From contig CAWKOG010000008.1 of NCBI GenBank assembly GCA_963851215.1, positions 496,001-560,000 of the forward strand: DNA of 64,000 nt, in the 5' to 3' direction. The notes under the pieces were generated by a model. That model was given only the letters and a program-made list of their open reading frames with translations. It was not told the origin of the DNA and ran no database searches. Position 1 is the stretch's first letter. Each line of letters opens with the position of its first letter. Of this stretch, positions 32,857 to 41,701 are shown one piece after another. Source of the stretch: DATKFM01 sp963851215. Its GTDB lineage: Bacteria > Pseudomonadota > Alphaproteobacteria > Dongiales > Dongiaceae. The translations under genes and the position numbers were made by a program.

Positions 32857-33729
32857 ATGAGCGAATCCGACCTGCTGCCCCTGCTGCAATCCATCGCCGC
32901 GTCGCTGGAGCGGCTGGCGCCCAAGCAAGGGGCCGCGCCCGATCTCCGGGCCGCGGACGCCTTTGTCTGGCACAGCCAGGGCGAATGGCTCGAGCCCATT
33001 CCCAACGTCAACCGGGTGGATATCGAGCTGCTGCGGGGCATCGACCAGGCCCGGGATATCCTGATCGACAATACCCGCCGCTTTGCCGCCGGACTGCCGG
33101 CGAACAATGCACTCCTGTGGGGCGCGCGCGGCACCGGCAAGAGCTCCCTGGTCAAGGCAGCCCACGCGGCCGTCAACCGCGAGGCCGGCGGCAAGAAGGA
33201 TCGGCAGATCGCCCTGGTGGAAATCCATCGAGAAGACTTGGCGAGCCTGCCCTCGCTTCTCAAGATGCTGCGCGACAGCGATCGGCGTTGTCTGCTGTTT
33301 TGCGATGACCTGTCTTTCGACAGTGCGGATACCAGCTACAAATCGCTGAAGGCGGTCTTGGAGGGCGGCATCGAGGGCCGGCCGGCCAATGTGCTGTTCT
33401 ATGCCACCTCGAACCGGCGGCACCTGATGCCGCGGGACATGATCGACAACGAGCGATCGACCGCGATCAACCCGTCCGAGGCGGTCGAGGAGAAGGTGTC
33501 GCTGTCAGATCGTTTTGGCCTGTGGCTCGGCTTCCATAACTGCGACCAGGACACCTACTTCGCGATCATCGAGGGCTATGCGAAGCGATATGGCCTCGCC
33601 ATCCCCAACGAAACTTTGCGGGCGGAAGCAGTGGAATGGTCGGTGACCCGCGGCGCCCGCTCCGGCCGCGTCGCTTGGCAGTTCATCCAGGATCTGGCCG
33701 GGCGCTTGGGCAAGAAGATCGAGAATTAG
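32857..33729 (+). CDS. DUF815 AAA+-type ATPase
   Basis: About 290 residues. Walker A GARGTGKSSLVKA, Walker B RCLLFCDDLSFD, a sensor-like segment VLFYATSNRRHLMP, and a lid with RVAWQFIQDLAGRLGKK. This matches the DUF815 family of P-loop ATPases, widespread next to yajC in alphaproteobacteria; the function is unknown. ATG 32857 is taken because the preceding residues are not conserved. Confidence 0.92.
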   Translation: MSESDLLPLLQSIAASLERLAPKQGAAPDLRAADAFVWHSQGEWLEPIPNVNRVDIELLRGIDQARDILIDNTRRFAAGLPANNALLWGARGTGKSSLVKAAHAAVNREAGGKKDRQIALVEIHREDLASLPSLLKMLRDSDRRCLLFCDDLSFDSADTSYKSLKAVLEGGIEGRPANVLFYATSNRRHLMPRDMIDNERSTAINPSEAVEEKVSLSDRFGLWLGFHNCDQDTYFAIIEGYAKRYGLAIPNETLRAEAVEWSVTRGARSGRVAWQFIQDLAGRLGKKIEN

Positions 33730-33781
33730 GACGGGCGCTTATGGAGCTTAGAACCAGGTAGCTGAGAACAATAGGCCGCAA

Positions 33782-34429
33782 TCAATTTTCCACCGCCATG
33801 CCGATCACGATGAGAACTTCGTAGTCCTGCTTGTTGCAGCCCTCGACCGGCGGCATCGGCCCGCCCGGCGCGACTGGAAAGTTCGTGATCTGCGCCTTGG
33901 CAGGCGTGCAGGAATTACCACCCGCCGCAGGCGTGTACCGGGCAGAGCGGCATCGCAAATGCGTCACATCATGGAGCGTGGCGCCGTTGTCGAGCTCCCA
34001 ATGCTGCACACCGTCATCGCCTTTGGGATGCACGGTCAGAATGGCCGTCACCTCGCGGCCGCCGGTGACGACGTATCTGCCGGGAGGAATCGGGAACTCC
34101 GGCTGCTCCATGATCAGGCCATGCTCCTCCAGCCACCAGTCCGCCCCGTCAAACTGCCACTGAGCCGGCGCGACTCCGCCGTCGGCCTTCAATGTCTCGT
34201 AGCCGCTCAGCTCTACGCCCCGCGGGCCTGGATCCAAGCGCCACAGGCCCCAAGACTCCGCTCCGGTCCCGGAGTTCGCACCTGCATCGCCCAACGCGGC
34301 GATGTACTGCGTCGGAATCGGCTTGAGCACAGTCTCGGCATCAACCGGCGCGGGCAACATGAGCAGCGCCAGTGCCAGCGCTACACCGATCATGCGCCGC
34401 AGAGTTGTATGGATGACCACTAAAGCCAT
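33782..34429 (-). CDS. Exported hypothetical protein
   Basis: 215 residues from ATG 34429 behind AAAGGGAA. Sec signal (IGVALALALLMLPAPVDA) then a mature protein beginning ETVLKPIPTQYIAALGD. The middle has a beta-rich, Trp-containing stretch (WGLWRLDPGPRGVELSGYET), and four or so Cys residues in the second half (LRCRSA, GNSCTP, EGCNK) may form disulfides. It is probably periplasmic. No family recognised. Confidence 0.65.
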   Translation of the reverse strand: MALVVIHTTLRRMIGVALALALLMLPAPVDAETVLKPIPTQYIAALGDAGANSGTGAESWGLWRLDPGPRGVELSGYETLKADGGVAPAQWQFDGADWWLEEHGLIMEQPEFPIPPGRYVVTGGREVTAILTVHPKGDDGVQHWELDNGATLHDVTHLRCRSARYTPAAGGNSCTPAKAQITNFPVAPGGPMPPVEGCNKQDYEVLIVIGMAVEN

Positions 34430-34639
34430 ATCGCATTCCCTTTGTGCTCGCCGCGCAACAGTCACTTTCATCTTGGCGGGCATCCGCCCGATGAGCGGCT
34501 TGTCGAGTTGAGGTTGCCTCCATATGCGGACATAGGCAATTCTGCACCCTCGCATCTGGCGGCTGCAACAATTTTGCAATCTGCCATGTCCTTTGCATCG
34601 ATCGTGATGTCGCGGTCGATATCGAACGGAGGATAAGTC

Positions 34640-35395
34640 ATGAAAATCGTCGTCATCGGGGGCAGCGGCCTCATCGGATCGAAGCTCGTGAACAGGCTTC
34701 GGCAGAAGGGCCATGAGGTCCTGCCGGCGTCACCGAACTCGGGCGTCAATACCATCACGGGCGAAGGACTTGCGGAAGCGCTTGCCGGCGCCCAGGTCGT
34801 CGTCGACGTGGCGAACTCGCCTTCGTTCGAGGACAAGGCGGTTCTGGAGTTTTTTGAGACGTCTGGCCGCAACCTTCTGGCTGCCGAAGCGGCCGCCGGC
34901 GTTGTACATCACGTCGCGCTATCGGTCGTCGGCTCCGAGCGCCTTCCGGACAGCGGCTACCTGCGTGCAAAACTGGCTCAGGAAAACCTGATCAAGGCTT
35001 CCAAGATCCCCTATACGATCCTGCGCTCAACACAGTTCTTCGAATTCGTGAACAGCATCGCCCAATCTGGCGCCGATGGGCAAACCGTTCGCTTGTCGCC
35101 GGCGCTTCTGCAGCCCGTCATGTCGGATGACGTAGTCGCCGCACTGACCGATGTCACGCTCGGGGCGCCGGTAAACGGCACAATCGAAGTGGCCGGCCCG
35201 GAAAAGATCAGTCTCGACGAGCTCGTGCGCCGATTCCTGAAAGCGAAACAGGACGCCCGTCAGGTGGTCGCGGACGTTCATGCCCGCTACTTTGGCGCGG
35301 AGCTGAACGACCAGTCGCTGACTCCTGGCAAGAACCCGGTGATCGGCGCGACGCGTTTCGAGGACTGGCTCAGCCGCACCGTGGCTCAGAAGTAA
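34640..35395 (+). CDS. NmrA-like/atypical SDR NAD(P)-binding protein
   Basis: 251 residues. N-terminal nucleotide-binding motif MKIVVIGGSGLIGSKLV (GxxGxxG), HHVALSVVGSERLPDSGYLR with the family Ser and Tyr context, and IPYTILRSTQFFEF, typical of NmrA/YtfG-like atypical SDRs that sense or reduce with NAD(P)H. A GGAGG site precedes ATG 34640. Followed after 14 bases by a small membrane protein gene, likely one operon. Confidence 0.88.
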   Translation: MKIVVIGGSGLIGSKLVNRLRQKGHEVLPASPNSGVNTITGEGLAEALAGAQVVVDVANSPSFEDKAVLEFFETSGRNLLAAEAAAGVVHHVALSVVGSERLPDSGYLRAKLAQENLIKASKIPYTILRSTQFFEFVNSIAQSGADGQTVRLSPALLQPVMSDDVVAALTDVTLGAPVNGTIEVAGPEKISLDELVRRFLKAKQDARQVVADVHARYFGAELNDQSLTPGKNPVIGATRFEDWLSRTVAQK

Positions 35396-35409
35396 GGGGG
35401 ATCGGACCG

Positions 35410-35823
35410 ATGAAATCGCTTTGCGTTGGATTGGCCGTGCTGCTCGGCATCGTATTGGGAGCCAACGGCGTATTCATGCTGCTGTCCCCTGAAGACTGGT
35501 ACTTCGCGGTGCCCGGCGTGACGGACACGGGCCCCTTCAACCAGCATTTCCTGCGCGATATCGGCTTGATCTTCGTGCTCATGGGCGCTGGCTTCCTGGT
35601 CGGCGCGGCGCGGCCCCATCACCGCGTCCTCCTCTGGGCCGCTCCCACGATCTGGCTATCCGGCCACGCCCTGTTCCACTTCTGGGAAGTGGCGGTCGGC
35701 ATCTGTTCGCCCGCGGTCCTTCCGCGCGACTTCCCCGCGGTCACCTTGCCGGCGATCATCGGGGCGGTGCTCACCTTCTGGGCAATCGGCTACTCGCGTG
35801 CGGGAAGAGCGGCGGCGCTCTAA
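35410..35823 (+). CDS. Four-helix membrane protein, 137 residues
   Basis: Helix 1 (LCVGLAVLLGIVLGANGVF), then MLLSPEDWYFAVPGV, helix 2 with FLRDIGLIFVLMGAGFLVGA, helix 3 (APTIWLSGHALFHFWEV) and helix 4 (TLPAIIGAVLTFWAIGY). The motif of a Phe/Trp-Tyr loop after helix 1 and NQHFLRDIG is seen in many small alphaproteobacterial membrane proteins of unknown role. It is the second gene after the NmrA-like protein. Confidence 0.75.
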   Translation: MKSLCVGLAVLLGIVLGANGVFMLLSPEDWYFAVPGVTDTGPFNQHFLRDIGLIFVLMGAGFLVGAARPHHRVLLWAAPTIWLSGHALFHFWEVAVGICSPAVLPRDFPAVTLPAIIGAVLTFWAIGYSRAGRAAAL

Positions 35824-35943
35824 AGCAAGGTGGACGGCCGTCCGGGGCAATTCGCACCGGGGCGGCCGTTCGGTCGATCCGAGCCTGGAACCTGGACCAC
35901 TGCCGGGATATGCTCCGGGTTCATCAATTTCGGGAGACTTCCA

Positions 35944-36078
35944 ATGGCCAAGGGTCAGCAACGCAGCAACCGTGAAAAGAAGAAACCCAAGCAGGCGAAG
36001 AAAGCCGCCGCTCCGGCGACGCCATACTCCATGGCGCCGGTAAGCCCAGGCGCTGCCCCGCCGGGAAAGAAGAAGTAA
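35944..36078 (+). CDS. Small basic protein of the MAKGQxRSNREKKKPK type
   Basis: 44 residues from ATG 35944 behind GGGAGACTTCCA. Begins MAKGQQRSNREKKKPKQAKK, a conserved opening found in tiny proteins across proteobacteria, followed by a Pro/Ala linker and GKKK. The composition suggests nucleic-acid or ribosome contact. Function unknown. Confidence 0.75.
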   Translation: MAKGQQRSNREKKKPKQAKKAAAPATPYSMAPVSPGAAPPGKKK

Positions 36079-36096
36079 CCGGCAGGCTGCAGGGGG

Positions 36097-37170
36097 CTAA
36101 CCCTGAGCGGCCAGATGCTGCATCGGGTCTACGGGATCGGAGCCGCGGCGGATCTCGAAGTGGAGTTGCGGTGAATCCACGTTGCCGGTCGCGCCCACCA
36201 GGGCGATCGGCTGGCCGCGGGAGACCTTGTCGCCCTTCTTGACCAGCAGCTTTTCATTGTGGGCATACGCGGTGATCCAGCCATCGGTATGCCGGATCAG
36301 CAGCAGGTTGCCGAAGCCTTTCAGCTCATTTCCCGCATAGGCGACGGTGCCGCCGTCGGCAGCGTAGACTTTGGCGCCCTCTTTGGCGGCGATATTGATG
36401 CCGTCGTTGTGCTGGCCGCCATTCTTCGCGCCGAAGCGGGAGATGATCTTGCCCTGCAACGGCCATTGGAAGCGGTCATCGGACGATGTCGCGCTCGGTA
36501 TCGCCGCGACATCCTTCGTCTCGGACGCAGGGGCGGCCGACTCCTGCGCCGCCGGCTTGACGCTGGGAGTCAGCGGAAGATCGCTTTGAGTTTCGTCTTC
36601 GATCGGTGCAGATGACGACGTTTCCGCCGTTTGCGTGGCCGCAGGCGCTGTCGTTGCAGCGGGCGCGCGCGTCGAAGTGCTCGTTCCGCCTGCCGAGGGC
36701 GAGAGATCTTCCATGGCGATCGAGCCGCCGGTAGACGTCGTTACCCGTGGTGGCGAGCCGGTATTGGTATCGCCATCGGCTGCGGGCGCCGCGGTTGTCA
36801 CCGCAAGATCGGGGTCATAGTTGCCGCTGCCGGGCGCGGCCAGCTGCTGGCCTGGGGTCAGCCGATAAGGCGGTTTCAGGCCATTGGCATCGATCAGCGC
36901 CTGAGTGGGTACATGCATGCGCTGGGCGACGCCATAAATGGTGTCACCGGGCGCGACGGTATAGGGCGCGGCGTTTGCAGTTGCCGCCGCATAGTCGGAC
37001 GATCCCTCCGTCGCGGGCTGCGAATAGGTCGGTTGCCCTTCGCCTGTCGTGGTGATCTTCGCCCCTTCCGGCGCGCCCGAGTAGTTGCAGCCCGCGATCA
37101 GCAACGCCAGACCGAGGCCCAAGCCGATGCGCACCGTCCCCGGTGCTCTGCGAATGAAGTCTGTCATCAT
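36097..37170 (-). CDS. nlpD: NlpD-like LysM/M23 lipoprotein, probable amidase activator
   Basis: About 357 residues. Lipoprotein signal with lipobox IAGC; LysM domain (YTVAPGDTIYGVAQRMHVPT) that binds peptidoglycan; a long Ser/Thr/Ala linker; C-terminal LytM domain (FQWPLQGKIISRFG, GFGNLLLIRHTDGWITAYAH, SPQLHFEIRRG). Zinc ligands look lost: GQHNDGIN stands where HxGxD-type peptidases have His and Asp, and QLH replaces HLH. That is the pattern of NlpD/EnvC, which activate amidases instead of cutting. Start at 37170, 1 base after the pcm stop, continuing the surE-pcm operon. Confidence 0.9.
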   Translation of the reverse strand: MMTDFIRRAPGTVRIGLGLGLALLIAGCNYSGAPEGAKITTTGEGQPTYSQPATEGSSDYAAATANAAPYTVAPGDTIYGVAQRMHVPTQALIDANGLKPPYRLTPGQQLAAPGSGNYDPDLAVTTAAPAADGDTNTGSPPRVTTSTGGSIAMEDLSPSAGGTSTSTRAPAATTAPAATQTAETSSSAPIEDETQSDLPLTPSVKPAAQESAAPASETKDVAAIPSATSSDDRFQWPLQGKIISRFGAKNGGQHNDGINIAAKEGAKVYAADGGTVAYAGNELKGFGNLLLIRHTDGWITAYAHNEKLLVKKGDKVSRGQPIALVGATGNVDSPQLHFEIRRGSDPVDPMQHLAAQG

Positions 37171-37171
37171 T

Positions 37172-37855
37172 TCAACTCCGCGCACGCTTGCGGGATGTCG
37201 GCTGATCCGCACCGCCCTCCTCCGGCAAGGCACCGGAGATCAAGGGAACGAACCGCACATCGCACACCCGCTCGTGCTCATACCCCGTTTCCGTTCGCGT
37301 CACCCGGATCAGCTCCTGGTTGCCGCGTTCCGGCCCAACAGGCACCACGAGGATGCCGCCGACCGCCAACTGGGCGAGCAAAGCCTGCGGCACCTCTGCC
37401 GCGGCAGCCGTTACCATGATTCGGTCGAACGGCGCTTGCTCCTTCCAGCCGGCGCTACCATCCCCATGCCTTGTGGTAACATTATGGCGGCGCAGCGACA
37501 GGAGCCGGGCCTCGGCTTCCTGAAGCAGGGGTTTGTGCCGCTCGATGGTGTAGAGGCGGCGGCACAGCATCGCCAGCACGGCGGCCTGATAGCCGGAGCC
37601 GGTGCCGATCTCCAGCACCTTGTGCCGGGGGCCGATCTGCAGCGCCTGGGTCATGATGGCCACGACCTCCGGCTGGCTCAAAGTCTGCGCATGGCCGATT
37701 GGCAGCGCCCGGTTCTCGTAGGCCTGATCCTGGAACGGCGCCGGCACGAACAATTCCCGGGGCACGCGCTCGATTGCCGAGAGCACGCGCGTGTCGGTTA
37801 TGCCGGACTGGCGGAGCTGCATGATCAACCGGATCTTGCGCGCTGCGAGGCTCAC
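37172..37855 (-). CDS. pcm: Protein-L-isoaspartate O-methyltransferase
   Basis: 227 residues. Repairs isoaspartyl damage by methylating it with S-adenosylmethionine. Family motifs: RELFVPAPFQDQAYENRALP, SQPEVVAIMTQALQ, the SAM site VLEIGTGSGYQAAVLA and FDRIMVTAAAAEVPQALL. Starts at GTG 37855 within GTGA, overlapping the surE stop. surE-pcm-nlpD is a classic stress-survival cluster. The last 25 residues are a charged extension. Confidence 0.96.
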   Translation of the reverse strand: MSLAARKIRLIMQLRQSGITDTRVLSAIERVPRELFVPAPFQDQAYENRALPIGHAQTLSQPEVVAIMTQALQIGPRHKVLEIGTGSGYQAAVLAMLCRRLYTIERHKPLLQEAEARLLSLRRHNVTTRHGDGSAGWKEQAPFDRIMVTAAAAEVPQALLAQLAVGGILVVPVGPERGNQELIRVTRTETGYEHERVCDVRFVPLISGALPEEGGADQPTSRKRARS

Positions 37856-38631
37856 GCGAACACCTTCTTGAGGCGCTTGAAAGTCGCCGTATGCGTGAGA
37901 TCCAAATGCAGCGGGGTGACCGAGATGTAACCGCGACGAGTGGCCGCGAGGTCCGTGTCGGACTCCAGGGATTCATCGCTGATATAATCGCCGATCCACA
38001 GGTAGGAGCGCCCTACCGGATCGGTCGTCGGCACGATCTCGATCCCGCCGGGGCGTCGGCCCTGGCGGGCAACGCGGATACCCTTCACGTCCGCCGAAAG
38101 TATCTTGGGAAAATTGACGTTCATCAGAACGCCATCCGGCCAAGCGATCGAGGCCAGCTTCCGGATGACCTTCGGCGCGTGATCCGCGGCGGTATGCCAA
38201 TGAACGTTGAGGCCGTCGCGAAGCTGAGACAGGGCAATGGCGGGAATGCCCAGCAGCGTCGCTTCCATTGCGGCCGCGATGGTGCCGGAGTAGGTCACGT
38301 CCTCACCCAGATTGGCGCCACGATTGACGCCGGAAAGGACAATGTCCGGCCGTTTGCCGGGTAACAGCTTGTTGACGGCGACCAGCACGCAATCGGTGGG
38401 CGTGCCGTCGATGGCAAAGCGGCGCGCTGAAAGTTTGCGCACCTGCAATGGCCGGCGCAGCGTCAGGGAATGGGCGGAACCGCTCTGCTCGATCTCCGAC
38501 GACACGACCCAGACGTCTTTCGACAGGCTCTTTGCCGCCCGTTCAAGCACCTTGAGACCGGGCGCGTTGATTCCGTCATCATTCGTCACGAGGATGCGGG
38601 CACGCGATAGGTTCAGGGGCGCCTTAAGCAT
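37852..38631 (-). CDS. surE: 5'/3'-nucleotidase SurE
   Basis: 259 residues. A metal-dependent nucleotidase acting on nucleoside monophosphates. The metal site starts ILVTNDDGINAPGLKVLE; others are SSEIEQSGSAHSLTL, IDGTPTDCVLVA and DIVLSGVNRGANLGEDVTYS. The start overlaps the end of serS (ATGCTTAA), so it is co-translated with it. Confidence 0.97.
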   Translation of the reverse strand: MLKAPLNLSRARILVTNDDGINAPGLKVLERAAKSLSKDVWVVSSEIEQSGSAHSLTLRRPLQVRKLSARRFAIDGTPTDCVLVAVNKLLPGKRPDIVLSGVNRGANLGEDVTYSGTIAAAMEATLLGIPAIALSQLRDGLNVHWHTAADHAPKVIRKLASIAWPDGVLMNVNFPKILSADVKGIRVARQGRRPGGIEIVPTTDPVGRSYLWIGDYISDESLESDTDLAATRRGYISVTPLHLDLTHTATFKRLKKVFA

Positions 38632-39901
38632 AGGGCTCGATCGCCTTCACGCCGCCCATATAGGGCACCAGCACCTCCGGCAGCGTCACCCGCCCGTCGG
38701 CCTCCTGGTAGTTCTCCAGCATCGCGACCATTGTGCGGCCAACCGCCATTCCCGAGCCATTCAGCGTATGCACGAAGCGCGTGCCCTTCTCGCCGGATTT
38801 GCGCGTGCGTGCCTTCATGCGCCGGGCCTGGAAGTCGCCGCAGTTGGAGCAGCTGGATATCTCGCGATAGGCCTGCTGCCCCGGAAGCCAGACCTCGATG
38901 TCGTAGGTCTTCTGCGCCGAGAAACCCATGTCGCCGGTGCAGAGGGTGACGACGCGGTAGGACAGGCCGAGGCGCTTCAGTACTTCCTCGGCGCAAGAGG
39001 TCATGCGCTCATGCTCGGCGCCGGAATGATCGGGATGGGCGATGCTGACCAACTCTACCTTGGAGAATTGATGCACGCGGATCATACCGCGGGTGTCCTT
39101 GCCGGCTGCACCCGCTTCGGACCGGAAGCAGGGCGTATGGGCGGTGAAGCGCAGCGGCAACTTGTCCTCATCGACGATGCTGTCGGCGACCAGGTTGGTC
39201 AGCGGCACTTCCGATGTCGGGATGAGCCAGAAGCCGTCTTCCGTATGGAACAGGTCGGCGGCGAATTTGGGCAACTGGCCGGTGCCGTAGACGGCGGCAT
39301 CCCGCACCAGAAAGGGCGGCACGATCTCCGTATAGCCGAACTCGCGGGTATGGATGTCCAACATGAAGGCGGCGAGCGCCCGTTCCATGCGCGCCAGATT
39401 GTGCTTCAGCACCACGAACCGGGCGCCCGACAGTTTGGACGCGGCATCGAAATCCATCTGGCCCAGGGCCTCGCCGATCTCGAAATGCTGCTTGGGCGCG
39501 AACGAGAAATTCCTGATACTGCCGTGGCGGCGGACTTCCACATTGGCGTCGGCATCGGCGCCCGGCGGCACGTCGTCGGCCGGCAGGTTCGGGATCGCCG
39601 ACAGGAGCTGATCGAGCTTCTCCGATTGGGCCTTCTCCTCCGCCTCGGACGCCTCCATGGCTGACTTCAGGCTCGCCACTTCGCCCATCAGGGCACTGGC
39701 GTCCTGGCCTTTGGATTTGGCCGCGCCCACCTGTTTGGACACCTCGTTGCGCTTGGCCTGCAGCTCCTGCAGGCGCGTCTGGGCGGCCCGGCGCGCCAGG
39801 TCGATCGCCAGGATTTCCGTCGACTGCACGGCGAGGCCGCGCTTGCGCAGGCCGGCGTCAAAGCGCTGGGGATCGTCGCGTATGGTCTTGAGGTCGTGCA
39901 T
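38624..39901 (-). CDS. serS: Seryl-tRNA synthetase
   Basis: 425 residues, intact. N-terminal coiled-coil arm (RLQELQAKRNEVSKQVGAAK) that grips the tRNA-Ser long arm. Class II catalytic core: motif 2 CFRSEAGAAGKDTRGMIRVH and motif 3 at the C-terminus, LNGSGMAVGRTMVAMLENYQ. Charges tRNA-Ser (and tRNA-Sec if present). Downstream of tatC in the same direction, with 85 bases between. Confidence 0.98.
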   Translation of the reverse strand: MHDLKTIRDDPQRFDAGLRKRGLAVQSTEILAIDLARRAAQTRLQELQAKRNEVSKQVGAAKSKGQDASALMGEVASLKSAMEASEAEEKAQSEKLDQLLSAIPNLPADDVPPGADADANVEVRRHGSIRNFSFAPKQHFEIGEALGQMDFDAASKLSGARFVVLKHNLARMERALAAFMLDIHTREFGYTEIVPPFLVRDAAVYGTGQLPKFAADLFHTEDGFWLIPTSEVPLTNLVADSIVDEDKLPLRFTAHTPCFRSEAGAAGKDTRGMIRVHQFSKVELVSIAHPDHSGAEHERMTSCAEEVLKRLGLSYRVVTLCTGDMGFSAQKTYDIEVWLPGQQAYREISSCSNCGDFQARRMKARTRKSGEKGTRFVHTLNGSGMAVGRTMVAMLENYQEADGRVTLPEVLVPYMGGVKAIEPYA

Positions 39902-39986
39902 TGCCAGCCGTTATGCGTGCCGAATCAACGGCGTAAATGTATAGGGCTTGGCTGGGAGTCCGTCTACGGGGTCTGCGGCGACGGTG

Positions 39987-40808
39987 CTATTCGGCGGCGG
40001 CGGTGGTTTCTTTCGCCTCTTCCGCCGCGCGTTTCTTCTCGACCATGCGGGCGACGATGACGGAAACCTCGTAGAGCAGGCAGAGGGGAATGGCGAGGCT
40101 GAGCTGGCTGATCGGGTCCGGCGGCGTCACGATGGCGGCGAAGATGAACACGAAGACAATCGCGTAACGCCGCTTACTGCGAAGGGTTTCCGACGACAGG
40201 ATGCCGACGCGCGCCAGCAGCGTCAGCAGCACCGGCAACTGGAACGACAGGCCGAAGGCGAAGATCAGCCACATCACCAGCGAGACATATTCGCCCACCT
40301 TCGGCAGCAGCTCGAGCGGCGGGTCGCCGGGGCCGCCGACCGTCTGGAAACCGATGAAGAATTCCCAGGCCGCCGGCAGCATCAGGTAGTAGAGCAGCGA
40401 CGAGCCGAGCAAGAACATGAAGGGCGTCGCCATGATGAACGGTAGAAATGCCGCTTTCTCGTGCTTGTAGAGGCCCGGCGCCACGAATGCCCAGACCTGG
40501 CCCATTATCACGGGGAAAGCCACCACCAGGGCGCCGAAGACCGCGAGCTTCACCCGGGTGAAGAATGCTTCGGTCAGGTTGGTATAGATGATCTTCGGGA
40601 TGTCCGTGCCGTACTTGTCGATCCAGGCCTCGTTCAGCGGCTTCACCAGGAAGCTCATGATCTCGTCGGAGATGAACCAGCAGCCGATGAAGGCGACGAT
40701 GAGGAAGACGAAGGCGATGATCAGCCGCCTGCGCAACTCGATCAGGTGATCGAGCAGCGGCATCTTCTTAGCCTCGTTCGGATCTTCGACGGGTTTCGCC
40801 TTGGCCAT
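39987..40808 (-). CDS. tatC: Sec-independent protein translocase TatC
   Basis: 273 residues with six membrane helices. Receptor for twin-arginine signals together with TatB. Signatures: PLLDHLIELRRRLIIAF at the N-terminus, FSVKPLNEA-type loop after helix 1, and the conserved FGLSFQLPVLLTLLARVGIL in helix 4. The Tat substrate-binding protein gene at 16.7 kb would depend on this system. Sits 5 bases after tatB. Confidence 0.97.
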   Translation of the reverse strand: MAKAKPVEDPNEAKKMPLLDHLIELRRRLIIAFVFLIVAFIGCWFISDEIMSFLVKPLNEAWIDKYGTDIPKIIYTNLTEAFFTRVKLAVFGALVVAFPVIMGQVWAFVAPGLYKHEKAAFLPFIMATPFMFLLGSSLLYYLMLPAAWEFFIGFQTVGGPGDPPLELLPKVGEYVSLVMWLIFAFGLSFQLPVLLTLLARVGILSSETLRSKRRYAIVFVFIFAAIVTPPDPISQLSLAIPLCLLYEVSVIVARMVEKKRAAEEAKETTAAAE

Positions 40809-40813
40809 GGGAA

Positions 40814-41284
40814 CTATGCCGGCTTTGCTTCCGGCGTCGCTGCGGGTTCAACGGCCGGCGCGGGCGCGGCGGGCACCGGAGCGGCGACGGGGATCGATGG
40901 CGTGCCGGCGGCCGGCGTTGAAGTACTGGTTGAAGAATTCCCGGAAGGAGCAAGCGGTGTCGCGGCTTGCGCGGTGACACTCATGGATTTTTTCAGATCG
41001 TCCTCGTTCAGCGCCTTCTTCATTTCGCCGGTGGGATCGATGGTCTTTTCCAGCATCTGGTTGACGCTGCGGCCGGTGACAGCGGTGACCGCCTTGCGGG
41101 CGTCGTCCAATTCGGCCTCGCGCACAATCTCATCGACACCGCTCTGGAATTCGCGCGCCATCTTGCGCGCCTGCTTCATCCAGTACGCGAAGGTCTTGAG
41201 CGCGTTCGGCAGCTCCTTGGGGCCGATGACCACAAGGGCCACGACGGCGATAACGGCCATCTCGGACCAACCGATGTCGAACAT
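40814..41284 (-). CDS. tatB: Sec-independent protein translocase TatB
   Basis: 156 residues: short N-terminal helix (MFDIGWSEMAVIAVVALVVI) with the Glu typical of TatB, GPKELPNALKTFAYW hinge, amphipathic helix, then a Pro/Ala-rich tail. It binds Tat signal peptides with TatC. In the tatA-tatB-tatC order usual for this class. Confidence 0.96.
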   Translation of the reverse strand: MFDIGWSEMAVIAVVALVVIGPKELPNALKTFAYWMKQARKMAREFQSGVDEIVREAELDDARKAVTAVTGRSVNQMLEKTIDPTGEMKKALNEDDLKKSMSVTAQAATPLAPSGNSSTSTSTPAAGTPSIPVAAPVPAAPAPAVEPAATPEAKPA

Positions 41285-41326
41285 GCTGCTCCCCGCGCCG
41301 CCTCTCGTGCGCGGCCGCCGAACGCC

Positions 41327-41539
41327 TTAGGCGACGTTGTCTTTCTGCGTGACCGTGTTGTCGATCACCTTGCTGGCGTCGGCCTCGACCTTTTCCTTGT
41401 CGTCCTTCATGCCCTTCTTGAAGGCTCTGATGCCCTGCGCGGTATCGCCCATGATCTGCGCGATCTTGCCCTTACCGCCGAACAGCAGCAGGACGACGGC
41501 CAAAGCGATCAACCAATGCCAAATGCTCAAGCTACCCAT
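41327..41539 (-). CDS. tatA: Sec-independent protein translocase TatA
   Basis: 70 residues. MGSLSIWHWLIALAVVLLLF is the TatA/E membrane helix, followed by the FGGKGKI hinge and an amphipathic helix (MGDTAQGIRAFKKGMKDD). Forms the protein-conducting pore. ATG 41539 is preceded by GGAGG at 9 bases; an upstream in-frame ATG would put residues before the helix. First of the tatABC genes. Confidence 0.97.
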   Translation of the reverse strand: MGSLSIWHWLIALAVVLLLFGGKGKIAQIMGDTAQGIRAFKKGMKDDKEKVEADASKVIDNTVTQKDNVA

Positions 41540-41701
41540 GATGGCGGACCTCCTAGCCCGTATCTTCGCGGCGCGCGGGACTATGGCAAAACGCCATAAC
41601 CCCCGCAATACGCCATTCTGCCCCTATAATTTGGTCCGTGCCAGCCGGGTTCAAGGGAAAATCAAGGGATTAGGCTGGTTTCTTTGGTCCGATTCCGGTC
41701 C

